Assembly: GCF_024171495.1 (NCBI RefSeq)
Contig: NZ_JALJZW010000004.1
Location: forward strand, 253,001-317,000
Direction of reading: 5' to 3'
Length of the DNA: 64,000 bases
Source: Deinococcus sp. HSC-46F16
GTDB lineage: Bacteria; Deinococcota; Deinococci; Deinococcales; Deinococcaceae
Below the pieces are notes generated by a model, which did no database searches, was not told where the DNA came from, and saw only the letters and a program-made list of their open reading frames with translations. Positions within the stretch are counted from its first letter, which is position 1, and each line of letters starts with the position of its first letter. The position numbers were made by a program, and so were the translations under genes. Below are positions 16,557 to 31,834 of the stretch, piece after piece.

Positions 16557-16573
16557 CCCGTTCGCCTCGCCCG

Positions 16574-19390
16574 ATGGCCTCTGCCCCGCCCACCTCCGGC
16601 ACCCTGCGGCCCACCCGGTTGGGCGTGGCCTTCCTGGGGCTGATCGTGGTCACGCTGGTGGGCTGCATCAACTACGCGCTGGGGCTGGGGTATGCGGTGA
16701 CCTTCCTGCTGGGGGGCGTGTGGGTGGCGGCGGCAGCGCAGGCGACGCGGGCGGGGCGGGCACTGTCCGGGCGGGTGACGCCTCCGGCCTCGGCGGTCGC
16801 GGGCGGCACGGCCCCCTTCGCAGTGCGGATGGAAAGCCGGGGACCAGGGTTGACCGTCCTCGTGCGGCTGGGGCCGGGGGCCGAGGGGATGGGGCGCGTT
16901 CTGGCCGGGGGCACGGCCGAGGTGACCGTCCCAGTCCCCACCCCAGCCCGTGGCCTGCTCCACCTGACCCGGCCCGCCGTCGCCGCGCTGGACCCGCTGG
17001 GGCTGTGGGCGGTGTGGCAGCCCCTCCCGACCCCGGCCCCCCTCCCAGTCGCCCCGGTGCTGGAGGAGGGAGCACCCCCGCCCCCACCGGCCCCCGGCGC
17101 GGGCGAGGAGGCCGAGCGGCGCGGTCCCGGCCCGGACGACTTCAGCGGGCTGCGGCCCTACCAGCCCGGCGACTCGCCCCGGCAGGTGTCGTGGCGGCAC
17201 GCGGCCCGCACCGGGTCGCTGGTGGTGCGCGAGACGGACGCGCCCGCCGGAACGATCCTCGCGCTGGACTGGGCACAGACGGCCTCCCTGACAGGCACCG
17301 AAGCCCGGCTCTCGCGGCTGGCCGCCTGGGTGGAGGAGGCGCGGCGCATGGGAGCGCCTTTTCGCCTGACGCTGCCCGGCCGCGCCCTGCCCCCCGGCGT
17401 GGGGGAGGCGCACGCGGCGGCGGCCCGCGCGGCGCTGGCCGAGGTGCAGCCCTGGCCCGCCCCGGCGACCGCCCCCCGGCGCCCCGCCCCAGCCCCGCTG
17501 CCAGGTGCTCCGCTGCGCTTCACCCTGCTCGCGCTGGCCTTCGCGCTGGCCCCCGCCGCCCTGCGGCAACCCGCGTGGCTCACCGGGCTAGAGGCCGTAC
17601 TGCTGGGCTACGCCGCCCTGCGGACCCGTCGCCCGCTGCCCGCCCCGCCAAGTTGGGCGCTGGGGCTGCTCGCGGGGCTGGGATTCGTCGTGCTGAACGC
17701 CGTCTACGGCACCCTGCTGGGCCGGGAGGCAGGGACGGCGCTGCTGGGGCTGCTGGTGTGCCTCAAGGCCGCCGAGACGCGCACCCGGCGGGACGGGCGG
17801 CTGCTCGCGCTGCTGGGGGTGTTCGTGCTGCTCACGCATCTCTTCTTCGGGCAGGGACCACTCGCGGCGGCGCATGTCGCGCTGGGGCTGGTGGGCCTGC
17901 TCGCCGCGCTGGGGCGCTGGACTGGGCCGGGGCCAGAATCGGGGCTGGCCGCTGTGGGCCAGGCTGGCCGCCTCAGCCTGCAAGCCGCGCCGCTGATGGC
18001 CGTGCTGTTCGTGCTGTTCCCCCGCCCCGACGGACCGCTGTGGCAACTCCCCGTGCAGGCCGCGCAGACCGGACTGGCCGACGAGATCACGGCAGGGGAA
18101 TACAGCACCCTGGCCCAGAGCCGGGACGTGGCCTTCCGCGCCGAGTTCGGCGGCCCCCTGCCCACCCCGGAGGAACGCTACTGGCGCGGTCCCGTCTACG
18201 AGCGTTACGACGGGGTTCGCTGGGGGCAGGTGCGCGAGCGCTTCGGGTCCCCGACGGTGGAGTTTTATGGGCCGACGCTGGCCTACCGCCTGACCCTGGA
18301 ACCCGGCAACCCGCCCTGGATTCCGGTGCTGGACACGCCGACCACCCTGCCGCCGGGAGCGTTCCTGACGACCGCGTTTCAGGCCGTCTCCTTCAGCGTA
18401 GGGGGCAGCCGCACCCGCCACGCCGTGCAGGGCCGCGCCGCCCGGCTGGGGGCGCGGGAGGCGCCCGAGCGCCTGACCCTCAACCTCGGGCTGCCGTCCG
18501 GGGAGAGTCCGCAGGCGCGGGCACTGGCGGCGTCGTGGGCGGGACTGCCCGCGCCGGAGCGGGTAGAGGCGGCACTTGAGTGGCTGCGGGCCGGGGACTT
18601 CCGCTACACCCTCACGCCGCCCACGCTGCCAGAACGGGATCGGGTGGACGCCTTCCTGTTCGGCTCCCGCGCCGGATTCTGCGAGCACTACGCGTCCTCC
18701 TTCGCCTTCCTGATGCGGGCGGCGGGAGTGCCTGCCCGCGTGGTGGGCGGCTACCTCGGTGGGGAGCTGAACCCCAGCGGCGGCTACCTGATCGTGCGCC
18801 AGCAGGACGCCCACGCCTGGGTCGAAGTCTGGCTGGAGGGCCGGGGCTGGGTGCGGGTGGACCCCACCGCGCAGGTCGCGCCCGGCCGGGTGACCGCCGG
18901 GCTGCCCAGCGCCCTCGCCCGGCCCAGGGCGGAGGCGGCCCCACCCCCCGCCGCCCTGGACCGGGTCGCCCTGCGCTTCGACGCCTGGCAGACCCGCTGG
19001 AACAACTGGGTCGCGGGCTACGACGGCCCGCGCCAGCGCGACCTGCTGGGGCGGGTGGAGGCGGGAGTGGGCGGGCGAACAGGCCTGCTCGCGTTAGGGA
19101 TCGCCGGGGTGCTGCTCGCGGCGCTCCCGCTGCTGCTCGTGGCCCGGCGCCGCTCCCCCGCCCTGGACCCCGCTGTGCGGCAGCTGAACGACTTTGCCCG
19201 GCGGCTGCGCCTGCCCCGCGCTCCCGGCGAGACGGCGGCGGCCTACGGGGAGCGGGCCATAGAACGCCACCCCGAGCAGGCCGACGCCATCCGCGCGGCG
19301 GTGGGGGCTTACCACCGCGCCCGTTACGGTGGGGAGGAGAGGGCGGTGGCGGAGTTGCGGGCGGCGGTGCGGAAGGTCAGGGGGCGCTAG
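16574..19390 (+). CDS. DUF58-transglutaminase (TgpA-like) fusion protein
   Basis: This 938-residue frame joins two proteins usually encoded separately. Residues about 1-325 form a DUF58 protein with two N-terminal membrane helices and the signature GLRPYQPGDSPRQVSWRHAA near 190. A Pro/Ala-rich linker follows. From about 325 comes a multi-helix membrane domain of the TgpA/DUF3488 type, then a periplasmic transglutaminase core with Cys703 (GFCEHYASS), His747 (DAHAWVEVW) and Asp763 (VRVDPT), then another helix and a cytoplasmic C-terminal tail like DUF4129. The frame has no stop at the junction and no separate start is evident. Role is inferred from the neighbouring MoxR: envelope-associated protein processing or crosslinking; substrate unknown. 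Confidence 0.88.
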   Translation: MASAPPTSGTLRPTRLGVAFLGLIVVTLVGCINYALGLGYAVTFLLGGVWVAAAAQATRAGRALSGRVTPPASAVAGGTAPFAVRMESRGPGLTVLVRLGPGAEGMGRVLAGGTAEVTVPVPTPARGLLHLTRPAVAALDPLGLWAVWQPLPTPAPLPVAPVLEEGAPPPPPAPGAGEEAERRGPGPDDFSGLRPYQPGDSPRQVSWRHAARTGSLVVRETDAPAGTILALDWAQTASLTGTEARLSRLAAWVEEARRMGAPFRLTLPGRALPPGVGEAHAAAARAALAEVQPWPAPATAPRRPAPAPLPGAPLRFTLLALAFALAPAALRQPAWLTGLEAVLLGYAALRTRRPLPAPPSWALGLLAGLGFVVLNAVYGTLLGREAGTALLGLLVCLKAAETRTRRDGRLLALLGVFVLLTHLFFGQGPLAAAHVALGLVGLLAALGRWTGPGPESGLAAVGQAGRLSLQAAPLMAVLFVLFPRPDGPLWQLPVQAAQTGLADEITAGEYSTLAQSRDVAFRAEFGGPLPTPEERYWRGPVYERYDGVRWGQVRERFGSPTVEFYGPTLAYRLTLEPGNPPWIPVLDTPTTLPPGAFLTTAFQAVSFSVGGSRTRHAVQGRAARLGAREAPERLTLNLGLPSGESPQARALAASWAGLPAPERVEAALEWLRAGDFRYTLTPPTLPERDRVDAFLFGSRAGFCEHYASSFAFLMRAAGVPARVVGGYLGGELNPSGGYLIVRQQDAHAWVEVWLEGRGWVRVDPTAQVAPGRVTAGLPSALARPRAEAAPPPAALDRVALRFDAWQTRWNNWVAGYDGPRQRDLLGRVEAGVGGRTGLLALGIAGVLLAALPLLLVARRRSPALDPAVRQLNDFARRLRLPRAPGETAAAYGERAIERHPEQADAIRAAVGAYHRARYGGEERAVAELRAAVRKVRGR

Positions 19391-19400
19391 GCGGGGTCCC

Positions 19401-20873
<1,473 letters not shown>

Positions 20874-20889
20874 GCCGTGTCCGCCCCCT

Positions 20890-21513
<624 letters not shown>

Positions 21514-21545
21514 GATGTTCCACATATAGCGCCTGCGGTCCAAAT

Positions 21546-21560
21546 TTGCACCCCGTTCAA
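21546..21560. promoter_or_regulatory. Imperfect dyad upstream of tetR
   Basis: TTGCAC, 3 bp, GTTCAA is an inverted repeat with one mismatch (its perfect form is TTGAAC/GTTCAA). It is 33 bp upstream of the tetR start, in the promoter region. It resembles the fabH site, which has the same half-sites with a 4-bp centre. Autoregulation by this TetR protein is an inference. Confidence 0.35.
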
Positions 21561-21644
21561 GTGAAGGCGCGGCTTCCCCAACGCTCAAGGCCGACTTAGG
21601 GCTGCCCTCTCCCCCGGCACCCGGCGACCCCCCATGCTGAGCCC

Positions 21645-21989
21645 ATGAAACCGCTGACGCCCCGCCTGCACGGCCTTGTCGACTACGCCGCCTGCGGCCT
21701 GATGGCCGCCGCTCCCGCTCTGCTGGGGCTCAGCCCGCAGGCCCGCACCGCCTCCCACGCGCTGGCGGGGTCGTACCTGGGCGTCAGCGCCCTGACCGAT
21801 TACCCGCCTGCCATCAGCCGGATGATTCCCTTCCCCCTGCACGGCAAGATCGAACTGGGCACCGTGCCCGTGCTGCTGCTGCTGGGTGCCCGCATGGAGG
21901 GCCGCGACCGGGCCTACTTCTTGGGGCTGGCCGCGATGGTGTCCGGGGCCTACGCCCTGACGGACTGGGAAGCCGACCCCGACGCCTGA
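21645..21989 (+). CDS. Small membrane protein, unknown function
   Basis: The 114-residue protein has about four hydrophobic segments and no signal peptide. Two polar motifs recur in the loops: RLHGLVDYAACG near the start and TDYPPAISRMIPFPLHGKIELG in the middle, so paired His-Gly and Asp-Tyr motifs face the same side. I know similar small proteins from other bacteria but no function. CATGCT lies 6 nt before the ATG, suggesting a leaderless message. It is divergent from tetR and convergent with the Mn-catalase gene. Confidence 0.7.
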   Translation: MKPLTPRLHGLVDYAACGLMAAAPALLGLSPQARTASHALAGSYLGVSALTDYPPAISRMIPFPLHGKIELGTVPVLLLLGARMEGRDRAYFLGLAAMVSGAYALTDWEADPDA

Positions 21990-22003
21990 GCCAGAACACG
22001 GGG

Positions 22004-22044
22004 GAGGGCCGCGCTTCCGGGGAGTTCCCGAAGGCGCGGCCCTC
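22004..22044. terminator. Bidirectional terminator
   Basis: An 11-bp perfect stem (GAGGGCCGCGC with GCGCGGCCCTC) lies between the convergent ends at 21989 and 22054. TTCCTGCTTT follows on the plus strand. Confidence 0.75.
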
Positions 22045-22053
22045 TTCCTGCTT

Positions 22054-22932
22054 TCAGTCGTCCGAGGGGGTCGCCGTGACGGTCGTCCCCATCTCCCCAT
22101 CCGCACCCATCATCTGCTGGGTTTCGGCAAAGGCGAGGGGGTCGGGCGGCCCCAGCGTGGGCTCGTCCCCGAACGGCTTGGCGGCCTCGAGCTTGAACTG
22201 GCCCATGCCGTCGAGGGACGGTCCCTGGGTCCACCGGCCCTGCGGGGGCTGGGTGCCCTCGATGCCGGGGGCGAAGTAGGTATAGCTCACCTCGCGCAGC
22301 TCCTCCTCGACCGGGAAGGAGTTGGGAATGGGCAGGGTGCCCTGGTGCCCGCCGAGTTCCTCGATCACGGCGAGCCACTGCTGCTGGTGCATGGTGTCCC
22401 GCGCGATCAGGAAGCGCAGCATGTCCTTCATGCCGGGGTCGTCGGTGAGGGTAAACAGGCGGCAGGCCAGCGCCCGCCCGGTCGCCTCGGCGGTCACGTT
22501 GGAATACATGTCGGCAGCGAGGTTGCCGCTGGCGTAGATGTGCGAGCCGTCGAAGGGCACCCCGTTGGCGTCGGCCGCCAGCGCCGCGAGGCCCGCCGAG
22601 AGGTACTGCCGGGGGTCCCCACCCATCACCGCGCCCACGATGGGGTTGCTGCGGGCGGCCTCCTCCTGCACGCTGGCCGGGCTGCTCTCCAGGTTCAGGG
22701 CCACCGCCGTCGCCAGCATCTCGATGTGGGCGATCTCCTCGGTGCCGGTCGCCAGCAGCATGTCGCGGTACTTCTTGGGGCCACGGGCGCCGAACGCCTG
22801 AAAGAGGTACTGGAGGCACACCCGCATCTCGCCCTCCACGCCGCCGATGGCCTGCTGAAGCAGCCGCGCGAAGCGGGGATCGGGCGTCTCGACACGGACC
22901 GGGTACTGCAATTTGCCGTCGTAATAGAACAT
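22054..22932 (-). CDS. Manganese catalase
   Basis: This di-manganese enzyme breaks down hydrogen peroxide in the cytoplasm. The 292-residue protein follows the family from its first residues (MFYYDGKLQYPVRV). The ferritin-like four-helix core supplies the metal ligands Glu35 (GGVEGE), Glu66 and His69 (GTEEIAHIE), Glu149 (TAEATGRAL) and His182 (DTMHQQQW). Length and ligands are complete, so it should be active. GGGAGG precedes the ATG. The gene stands alone between a bidirectional terminator and a 277-bp intergenic stretch. It fits the strong oxidant tolerance of the genus. Confidence 0.95.
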   Translation of the reverse strand: MFYYDGKLQYPVRVETPDPRFARLLQQAIGGVEGEMRVCLQYLFQAFGARGPKKYRDMLLATGTEEIAHIEMLATAVALNLESSPASVQEEAARSNPIVGAVMGGDPRQYLSAGLAALAADANGVPFDGSHIYASGNLAADMYSNVTAEATGRALACRLFTLTDDPGMKDMLRFLIARDTMHQQQWLAVIEELGGHQGTLPIPNSFPVEEELREVSYTYFAPGIEGTQPPQGRWTQGPSLDGMGQFKLEAAKPFGDEPTLGPPDPLAFAETQQMMGADGEMGTTVTATPSDD

Positions 22933-23120
22933 GGAGCCTCCCTGCTGCCGCGCGGAGCGGTCAGTCGGGGGCTATTCCATCAGCCCGGAGCTGTCCGGGC
23001 GGTGAGGTTGCCGTAGGGACATCTCTACCTGAAGCGAGTGCCAGGTGGGGTACGGATAGGGGCGTCTTGGGGCGATCCTCACGCGGGGAGGGCGCGGAGT
23101 CTGGGGCGTTCAGTGGAAAG

Positions 23121-23190
23121 GACCCCCTCAGCCCTCGTTGCGCGAGGCTCTCTCCCTTGGGGAGAGTGCGCAGCAGCGGGGTGAGGGGTC
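23121..23190. repeat. Intergenic palindromic element
   Basis: A 7-bp stem (CTCTCCC, loop TTG, GGGAGAG at 23150-23166) lies inside an outer inverted repeat of GACCCC(C)TCA and TGAGGGGTC. It lies between the Mn-catalase and gntR genes, just after the gntR stop on the minus strand. It may be an interspersed palindromic repeat or act as a weak terminator; there is no T run. Confidence 0.4.
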
Positions 23191-23209
23191 TTCCCCCCGC
23201 CGCCCCGCC

Positions 23210-23902
23210 CTACGGCTCGAAGCTGTCCTGAAAAGCGTAGCGGTCGCCGCGCACCCAGTAGTTGACGTAGGACACGCGCTGCGGCCCGCTGTAGGTCGTG
23301 CGCCGCAGCAGGAAGGCGGCGGTGCCCAGCGGCACGCGCAGCAGCTCGGCTTCCTCCTGGCGCAGGTTGACGGCCTCCAGATTCTGCTCGACGCGGGTGA
23401 TGGGCACCCCCAGCCCGATCATCACCTCGTGGATGCTCTCGGACCCCAGGTCGTGGTCGAGCAGCGAGGGGGCCAGTGCCGAGTTGATGTAGCGCTTCTC
23501 GATCACCAGCGCCTCGTCCCCTGCCGTGCGCAGGCGGTGGACATACAGCACCGGGTCCCCGGCGTTCAGGTGGAGCACGGCGGCGATTTCCGGTGTGGCG
23601 CCCACCGTCAGCGCCCGCAGGACGTGGGTGCGGTGGTCGGGGTGCCGCGCCCATTCCTTGAAGGGCCGCACCCGGAACATGCCCTGGCGGAAGCGCTTCC
23701 CTGTGGGGAAGGTGCCCGCCCCCTGCACCCGGTAAACGTAGCCTTCGCGCTCCAGCTCGTCGATGGCGCGGCGGGCGGTCATGCGCGAGACCTCGAACTC
23801 GCGGGCGAGCTGCGGTTCGCTGGGGAGGGGCAGGCCCTCGGCGTAGTGGCCGCCCAGCAGGCGGTCTTTGAGGGTGGTCTTGATCAGCGGATATTTCGCC
23901 AT
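23210..23902 (-). CDS. GntR/HutC-family transcriptional regulator
   Basis: The 230-residue protein has an N-terminal winged helix-turn-helix (residues 5-65: LPLPSEPQLAREFEVSRMTARRAIDELE split across the helices, then GYVYRVQGAGTF) and a C-terminal UTRA ligand-binding domain, as in HutC-type regulators that sense sugars, histidine-pathway or other small effectors. GGGAGG lies 5 nt before the ATG. It ends 277 bp from the Mn-catalase start and is followed upstream by moaA, on the same strand. No target is apparent from the neighbours. Confidence 0.9.
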   Translation of the reverse strand: MAKYPLIKTTLKDRLLGGHYAEGLPLPSEPQLAREFEVSRMTARRAIDELEREGYVYRVQGAGTFPTGKRFRQGMFRVRPFKEWARHPDHRTHVLRALTVGATPEIAAVLHLNAGDPVLYVHRLRTAGDEALVIEKRYINSALAPSLLDHDLGSESIHEVMIGLGVPITRVEQNLEAVNLRQEEAELLRVPLGTAAFLLRRTTYSGPQRVSYVNYWVRGDRYAFQDSFEP

Positions 23903-24025
23903 GCTCGCCTCCCAGCCCGGCTGCGGGCGCAGGGGCTCTCCGGGATGCATCTTAAGGATTGGTGTTCGGCGGACACAAGGTCACGCGCCGGGTACGCGCC
24001 GGGGAACAGCCTCTGCCAGAGGGGA

Positions 24026-25048
<1,023 letters not shown>

Positions 25049-25139
25049 ACGCCCCCCTCGCGGAACAATTGGCGAACCGGGCACCCTCGCCCCGCCGGGC
25101 TGTCCCCGGGTCAGAAACGCAAACGTTACACCCGGTTCA

Positions 25140-25168
25140 TTGATTTCACGTTAAGAGGCTCCTAATCT
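25140..25168 (+). promoter_or_regulatory. Promoter of the DUF485-actP operon
   Basis: TTGATT (25140-25145) and TAATCT (25163-25168) are exactly 17 nt apart. The -10 ends 79 nt before the first start codon, leaving a short leader with a good Shine-Dalgarno. Confidence 0.6.
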
Positions 25169-25247
25169 GCGAGGTGCCCTTCCAATTCAGCCGCGTGGTC
25201 CCTGGGCCGCGCTCCCTTTCCGCCTTCCCGTGCCCCAGGAGGCCCCC

Positions 25248-25543
25248 ATGACCGTTTCCCGTCTGCCCTCCGCCGCCGCGCCCACGCGCAACCCGGCCTA
25301 CGCCCGGCTGGTCGCGGAGCGCAACCGCTTCACGGTGATCATGACCGTGACGTTTCTGGTGCTGTATTTCCTGCTGCCCATCCTGGCGGGCTACAACAAG
25401 CCGCTGATGGCGACCAAGGTCTTTGGGAACGTGACCTTCGGGTACGTGTTCGCCTTCGCGGAGTTTGCGATGGGCTGGATCATGGCGGCGATCTACGTGG
25501 TGAAGGCCCGGACCTTCGACCGACTCGCGCGGGAGGCGGCGCA

Positions 25544-25547
<4 letters not shown>
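25248..25547 (+). CDS. DUF485 membrane protein (YjcH-like)
   Basis: The 99-residue protein has two membrane helices (about residues 30-52 and 66-88) and the DUF485 pattern of an N-terminal [14 protein letters not shown] followed by a hydrophobic helix. Such proteins are normally encoded just before ActP-type acetate symporters, as here. AGGAGG lies 5 nt before the ATG. Its TGA overlaps the actP ATG (ATGA), so the two are translated together. Its biochemical role is not known; a partner of the transporter is the usual guess. Confidence 0.9.
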
Positions 25548-27136
<1,589 letters not shown>

Positions 27137-27159
27137 GCCTCCCGACCGCTGACTCCCAG

Positions 27160-27183
27160 CCCCCGGCCCCCCGCCGGGGGTTT
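27160..27183 (+). terminator. actP terminator
   Basis: An 8-bp GC stem (CCCCCGGC with GCCGGGGG, 5-nt loop) is followed by TTT, 24 bp after the actP stop. Confidence 0.7.
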
Positions 27184-27324
27184 CCTGCTCCTCCCAGTTC
27201 CTTGAACCGGGTCCAGTACCCCCCGCGTGACGGCGGGCGCGTTCCTCACGCCGCCGCACTACAGTGAAGGCCTCCACAACCCGCTTCTGCCCCCTGCCCG
27301 CCGCCCTTCCCCGGAGGTTTGCCC

Positions 27325-29277
<1,953 letters not shown>

Positions 29278-29290
29278 GGGCAGTGTTCAT

Positions 29291-29327
29291 CCCCCGGCCC
29301 CAACCACGACTCGGCTGGGGCCGGGGG
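29291..29327. terminator. Bidirectional hairpin after acs
   Basis: A 12-bp perfect stem (CCCCCGGCCCCA with TGGGGCCGGGGG, 13-nt loop) lies between the convergent ends at 29277 and 29334. T runs are lacking on both sides, but position and stability support termination. Confidence 0.6.
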
Positions 29328-29333
29328 GGTTGG

Positions 29334-29708
29334 TCAGGGTTCCCCGTCGGTGAACTCCGGCGTTTCCGTCCGCACGGCCCTTCGCCCCAGCGCCAGCCAC
29401 GCCCCCACCGCCGCCCCGGCGAGGCCGAACAGCCAGTCGCTCAGGCCCGCGTCGCGCCCCGGCACGAAGGCCTGATGCACCTCGTCGGTGGCGCCGAACC
29501 AGGCGGCGAGGACCACGGCGAGGCCCCGGCGTCCGGTCGCCCGCGCGAGGGTAAAGGCCAGGGCGAGATAGGCCAGGAAGTGCGCCGCCCAGTCGAGGGG
29601 GTGACGCAGCGGCGGGCCGGGTGTGTCGCTGCCCGAACTCAGCCACCAGATCGTCCCCATGATCAGCAGGGCCGGAAGCCACCAGCCGGGCCGGGCGGGG
29701 CGGCTCAA
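29334..29708 (-). CDS. VanZ-like membrane protein
   Basis: This 124-residue protein has four hydrophobic helices and the VanZ-family features: IWWLSSG near residues 18-24, HPLDWAAHFLAYLALAF, and FGATDEVHQAFVPGR, the most conserved motif of the family. VanZ relatives are of uncertain function, named after a teicoplanin-resistance gene. I place the start at a TTG whose TTGA overlaps the stop of the upstream epimerase gene; no in-frame ATG exists before the conserved region. The start is the weakest part of the call. Confidence 0.78.
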   Translation of the reverse strand: MSRPARPGWWLPALLIMGTIWWLSSGSDTPGPPLRHPLDWAAHFLAYLALAFTLARATGRRGLAVVLAAWFGATDEVHQAFVPGRDAGLSDWLFGLAGAAVGAWLALGRRAVRTETPEFTDGEP

Positions 29709-30127
29709 TGGGCCGGGGCTCCCACCGGGTGCTCCACGAGTTCGATCAGGGTGCCCGCGCCCCACTTCGGGTGGAGGAAGGCGACGCGGGTTCCGGCCCG
29801 GCCCGGCGTGGGCGTCCCGGAAAGGAAGCGGGCACCCTCGCCGCGCAGCCGGGCCATCTCGGCGTCCAGGTCCGCGACCCGGTAGGCGGTGTGGTGCAGG
29901 CCGGGGCCGCGCTTTTCCAGAAAGGCGGCGATGGGGCTGTCCGGCCGGGTGGGGGCCAGCAGCTCGATCAGGGTCGCGCCCACCACGAAGGCGCGGACGC
30001 GGACACCCTGCGAAGGCACCTCCTCGTCGGGTCCCTCGGGGGCGAGGCCCAGGGCGACGTAGGGAGCACTCCCGGCGCCCAGGTCAGGGGTGGCGATGGC
30101 GACGTGATCGAGCAGCGTGACCGTCAT
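29705..30127 (-). CDS. mce: Methylmalonyl-CoA epimerase
   Basis: The 140-residue protein is a VOC-fold epimerase that interconverts (2R)- and (2S)-methylmalonyl-CoA. The metal ligands are in place: His8 (LDHVAIA), Glu55 (LIELLAP), His78 (GLHHTAYRV) and Glu129 (LIELVEHP). It overlaps the upstream GGDEF gene by ATGA and the VanZ-like gene downstream by TTGA. TAGCCT also lies 7 nt before its ATG, so it may have its own leaderless promoter within the upstream gene. No mutase gene is in the window. Confidence 0.9.
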   Translation of the reverse strand: MTVTLLDHVAIATPDLGAGSAPYVALGLAPEGPDEEVPSQGVRVRAFVVGATLIELLAPTRPDSPIAAFLEKRGPGLHHTAYRVADLDAEMARLRGEGARFLSGTPTPGRAGTRVAFLHPKWGAGTLIELVEHPVGAPAH

Positions 30128-31677
30128 GTCTCCCAGGCTAGCGGGTGTTCGGCGGGTTCGTCCCGGCGGGTGCCGCGCCCGGTGCCGCGCTCGCGTTTGT
30201 CCTCGTACATCCGCGCATCGGCGCGGCGCAGCGCCCCGGTCGCCCCCGGCGCGTCGCCCGGCACGGCGGCCACTCCCAGCGAGGCGTCCGCCGGGTAGCC
30301 CTGCGCCTGCACCCGCGCCACCGCCTCCCGGACCTGGCGGCGGAGCCGTTCGGCCCAGCGGGTGGGGTCGTCGCCGGGGGCGACCGGGCCGAGCAGCGCG
30401 TACTCGTCCCCGCCCAGACGGTAGGCGTGGAGGCCAGGGGCGGGCAGCCCACGTCCGAACTCACGCAGCAGGTCGTCGCCGCTGGCGTGTCCGCGCTCGT
30501 CGTTGACCCGCTTCATGCCGTCGAGGTCCACCACGCCCAGCACGTAGCCCTCGCCGGTGGCCGCGAGCCGGGTGTCGGCCTCATCGAGGGCGTCGTCGAG
30601 CGCCCGGCGGTTGCCCAGCCCGGTCAGGGCATCGGTCAGGGCCGCGTGTTCCAGCGCCTGCAGGTACTCGGCCCGCTCCAGCGCCACGCCCACGCTGCGG
30701 GCGGCGGCTTCCAGCAGCAGCCGCTCCTCCTCCGACCACGCGGCGGGTTCGCCCAGCCGCGCGAGCAGCAGCACGTAGGCCCCGCCCGGCATGTGGCGCT
30801 CCTCCTCGACCTGCACGTGCAGCCACGCGGCGCTCGCCAGCCCGGCGGTCAGCAGTTCGGGGCAGCGCCCCGCGACGGCTGCCGCGTCGTCCAGAAAGAC
30901 GCGCTCCCAGCCCAGCAGGGTGGGCCGCAGCTCGCCTGCCGGGTCGAGCAGGCGCCAGCGCACCTCGGCCCCGAACCCGTCGGCGGGGGCGGAGGCGTGG
31001 TCGCTCAGGACCTCCGACGCCTGCGCGGAGAGGTGCAGCAGCCCGGCCCAGTCCAGCCGCATCGCGCCCCCCAGCAGCCGCAGCGCCCGCCGCGCCATCT
31101 CGCCGGGACTCAGCGGCTCGCCCATCAGCTCCGCGAGGTCGCGCAGGGTGTGGGCGTGGTCGCGGGCGCGGGTGAGTTCCTCGGTGCGCAGCCGCAGCTC
31201 GAGTTCGTCCACGACCATCCCGGCGAGCAGTTCCAGCGTCTCCTGCTCGGCGGGGGTGAAGTCGCGCGGCCGGGGCGCGGTCACGCACAGGGTGCCAATG
31301 CGGTGGCCGTCCGGGGTCACGAGGGGGGCACCCGCGTAGGCGACGACCGCGCCCGACCGCACCGCCGCATAGTCGCGGAAGCGGGGGTCCTGCCGGGCGT
31401 CGGGGACCACCAGCACCGCTCCCTCCTGCCGCACGGTCCAGACGCAAAAGGACTCGCCCAGGGCTGTCTCGGTCGCCTCCCCACCCAGGCAGGCCTTGGT
31501 CCACTGGTGGTCCTCGCCAACCAGATTGACAGCGGCCAGCGGCACCCCCAGCACCTGCGCGGCCAGCCGGGTGATGCGGTCAAAGGACGCCTCGGGCGGC
31601 GTGCCCAGCACGCGGTAGCGGGCCAGCGCGGCCAGACGCGCGGGCTCGGAGGGGGAGGGGGGCGGCACGGACGACAC
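30124..31677 (-). CDS. GAF-GAF-GGDEF diguanylate cyclase
   Basis: This 517-residue cytoplasmic protein has a GAF domain at about 25-165, with the LARYRVLGTPPEASFDRI start common in such sensors, a second GAF-like domain at about 175-335 and a GGDEF domain at about 345-500. The active-site motif is GGDEY (422-426), a functional variant, and the substrate helix LTGLGNRRAL is intact, so it may make cyclic di-GMP. An RxxD inhibitory site is not seen before the motif. I chose the GTG at 31677 because TAGGGT lies 7 nt upstream. Its stop overlaps the mce start. Confidence 0.9.
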   Translation of the reverse strand: MSSVPPPSPSEPARLAALARYRVLGTPPEASFDRITRLAAQVLGVPLAAVNLVGEDHQWTKACLGGEATETALGESFCVWTVRQEGAVLVVPDARQDPRFRDYAAVRSGAVVAYAGAPLVTPDGHRIGTLCVTAPRPRDFTPAEQETLELLAGMVVDELELRLRTEELTRARDHAHTLRDLAELMGEPLSPGEMARRALRLLGGAMRLDWAGLLHLSAQASEVLSDHASAPADGFGAEVRWRLLDPAGELRPTLLGWERVFLDDAAAVAGRCPELLTAGLASAAWLHVQVEEERHMPGGAYVLLLARLGEPAAWSEEERLLLEAAARSVGVALERAEYLQALEHAALTDALTGLGNRRALDDALDEADTRLAATGEGYVLGVVDLDGMKRVNDERGHASGDDLLREFGRGLPAPGLHAYRLGGDEYALLGPVAPGDDPTRWAERLRRQVREAVARVQAQGYPADASLGVAAVPGDAPGATGALRRADARMYEDKRERGTGRGTRRDEPAEHPLAWET

Positions 31678-31834
31678 GCCCCGCACCCTAGCGGCTGGCT
31701 CCCGCGCCTGCGTGAAGACGCCGCCCGTCAAGGTGACGTGGCCTTGAGACTCGCGGCCCCGCCCCGGGGGAGGGGCTGCCCCCGAACGGGTGTCCCAGGA
31801 AGGTCGCCCCGTAGAATCGGGGGGTGATCTGCCC

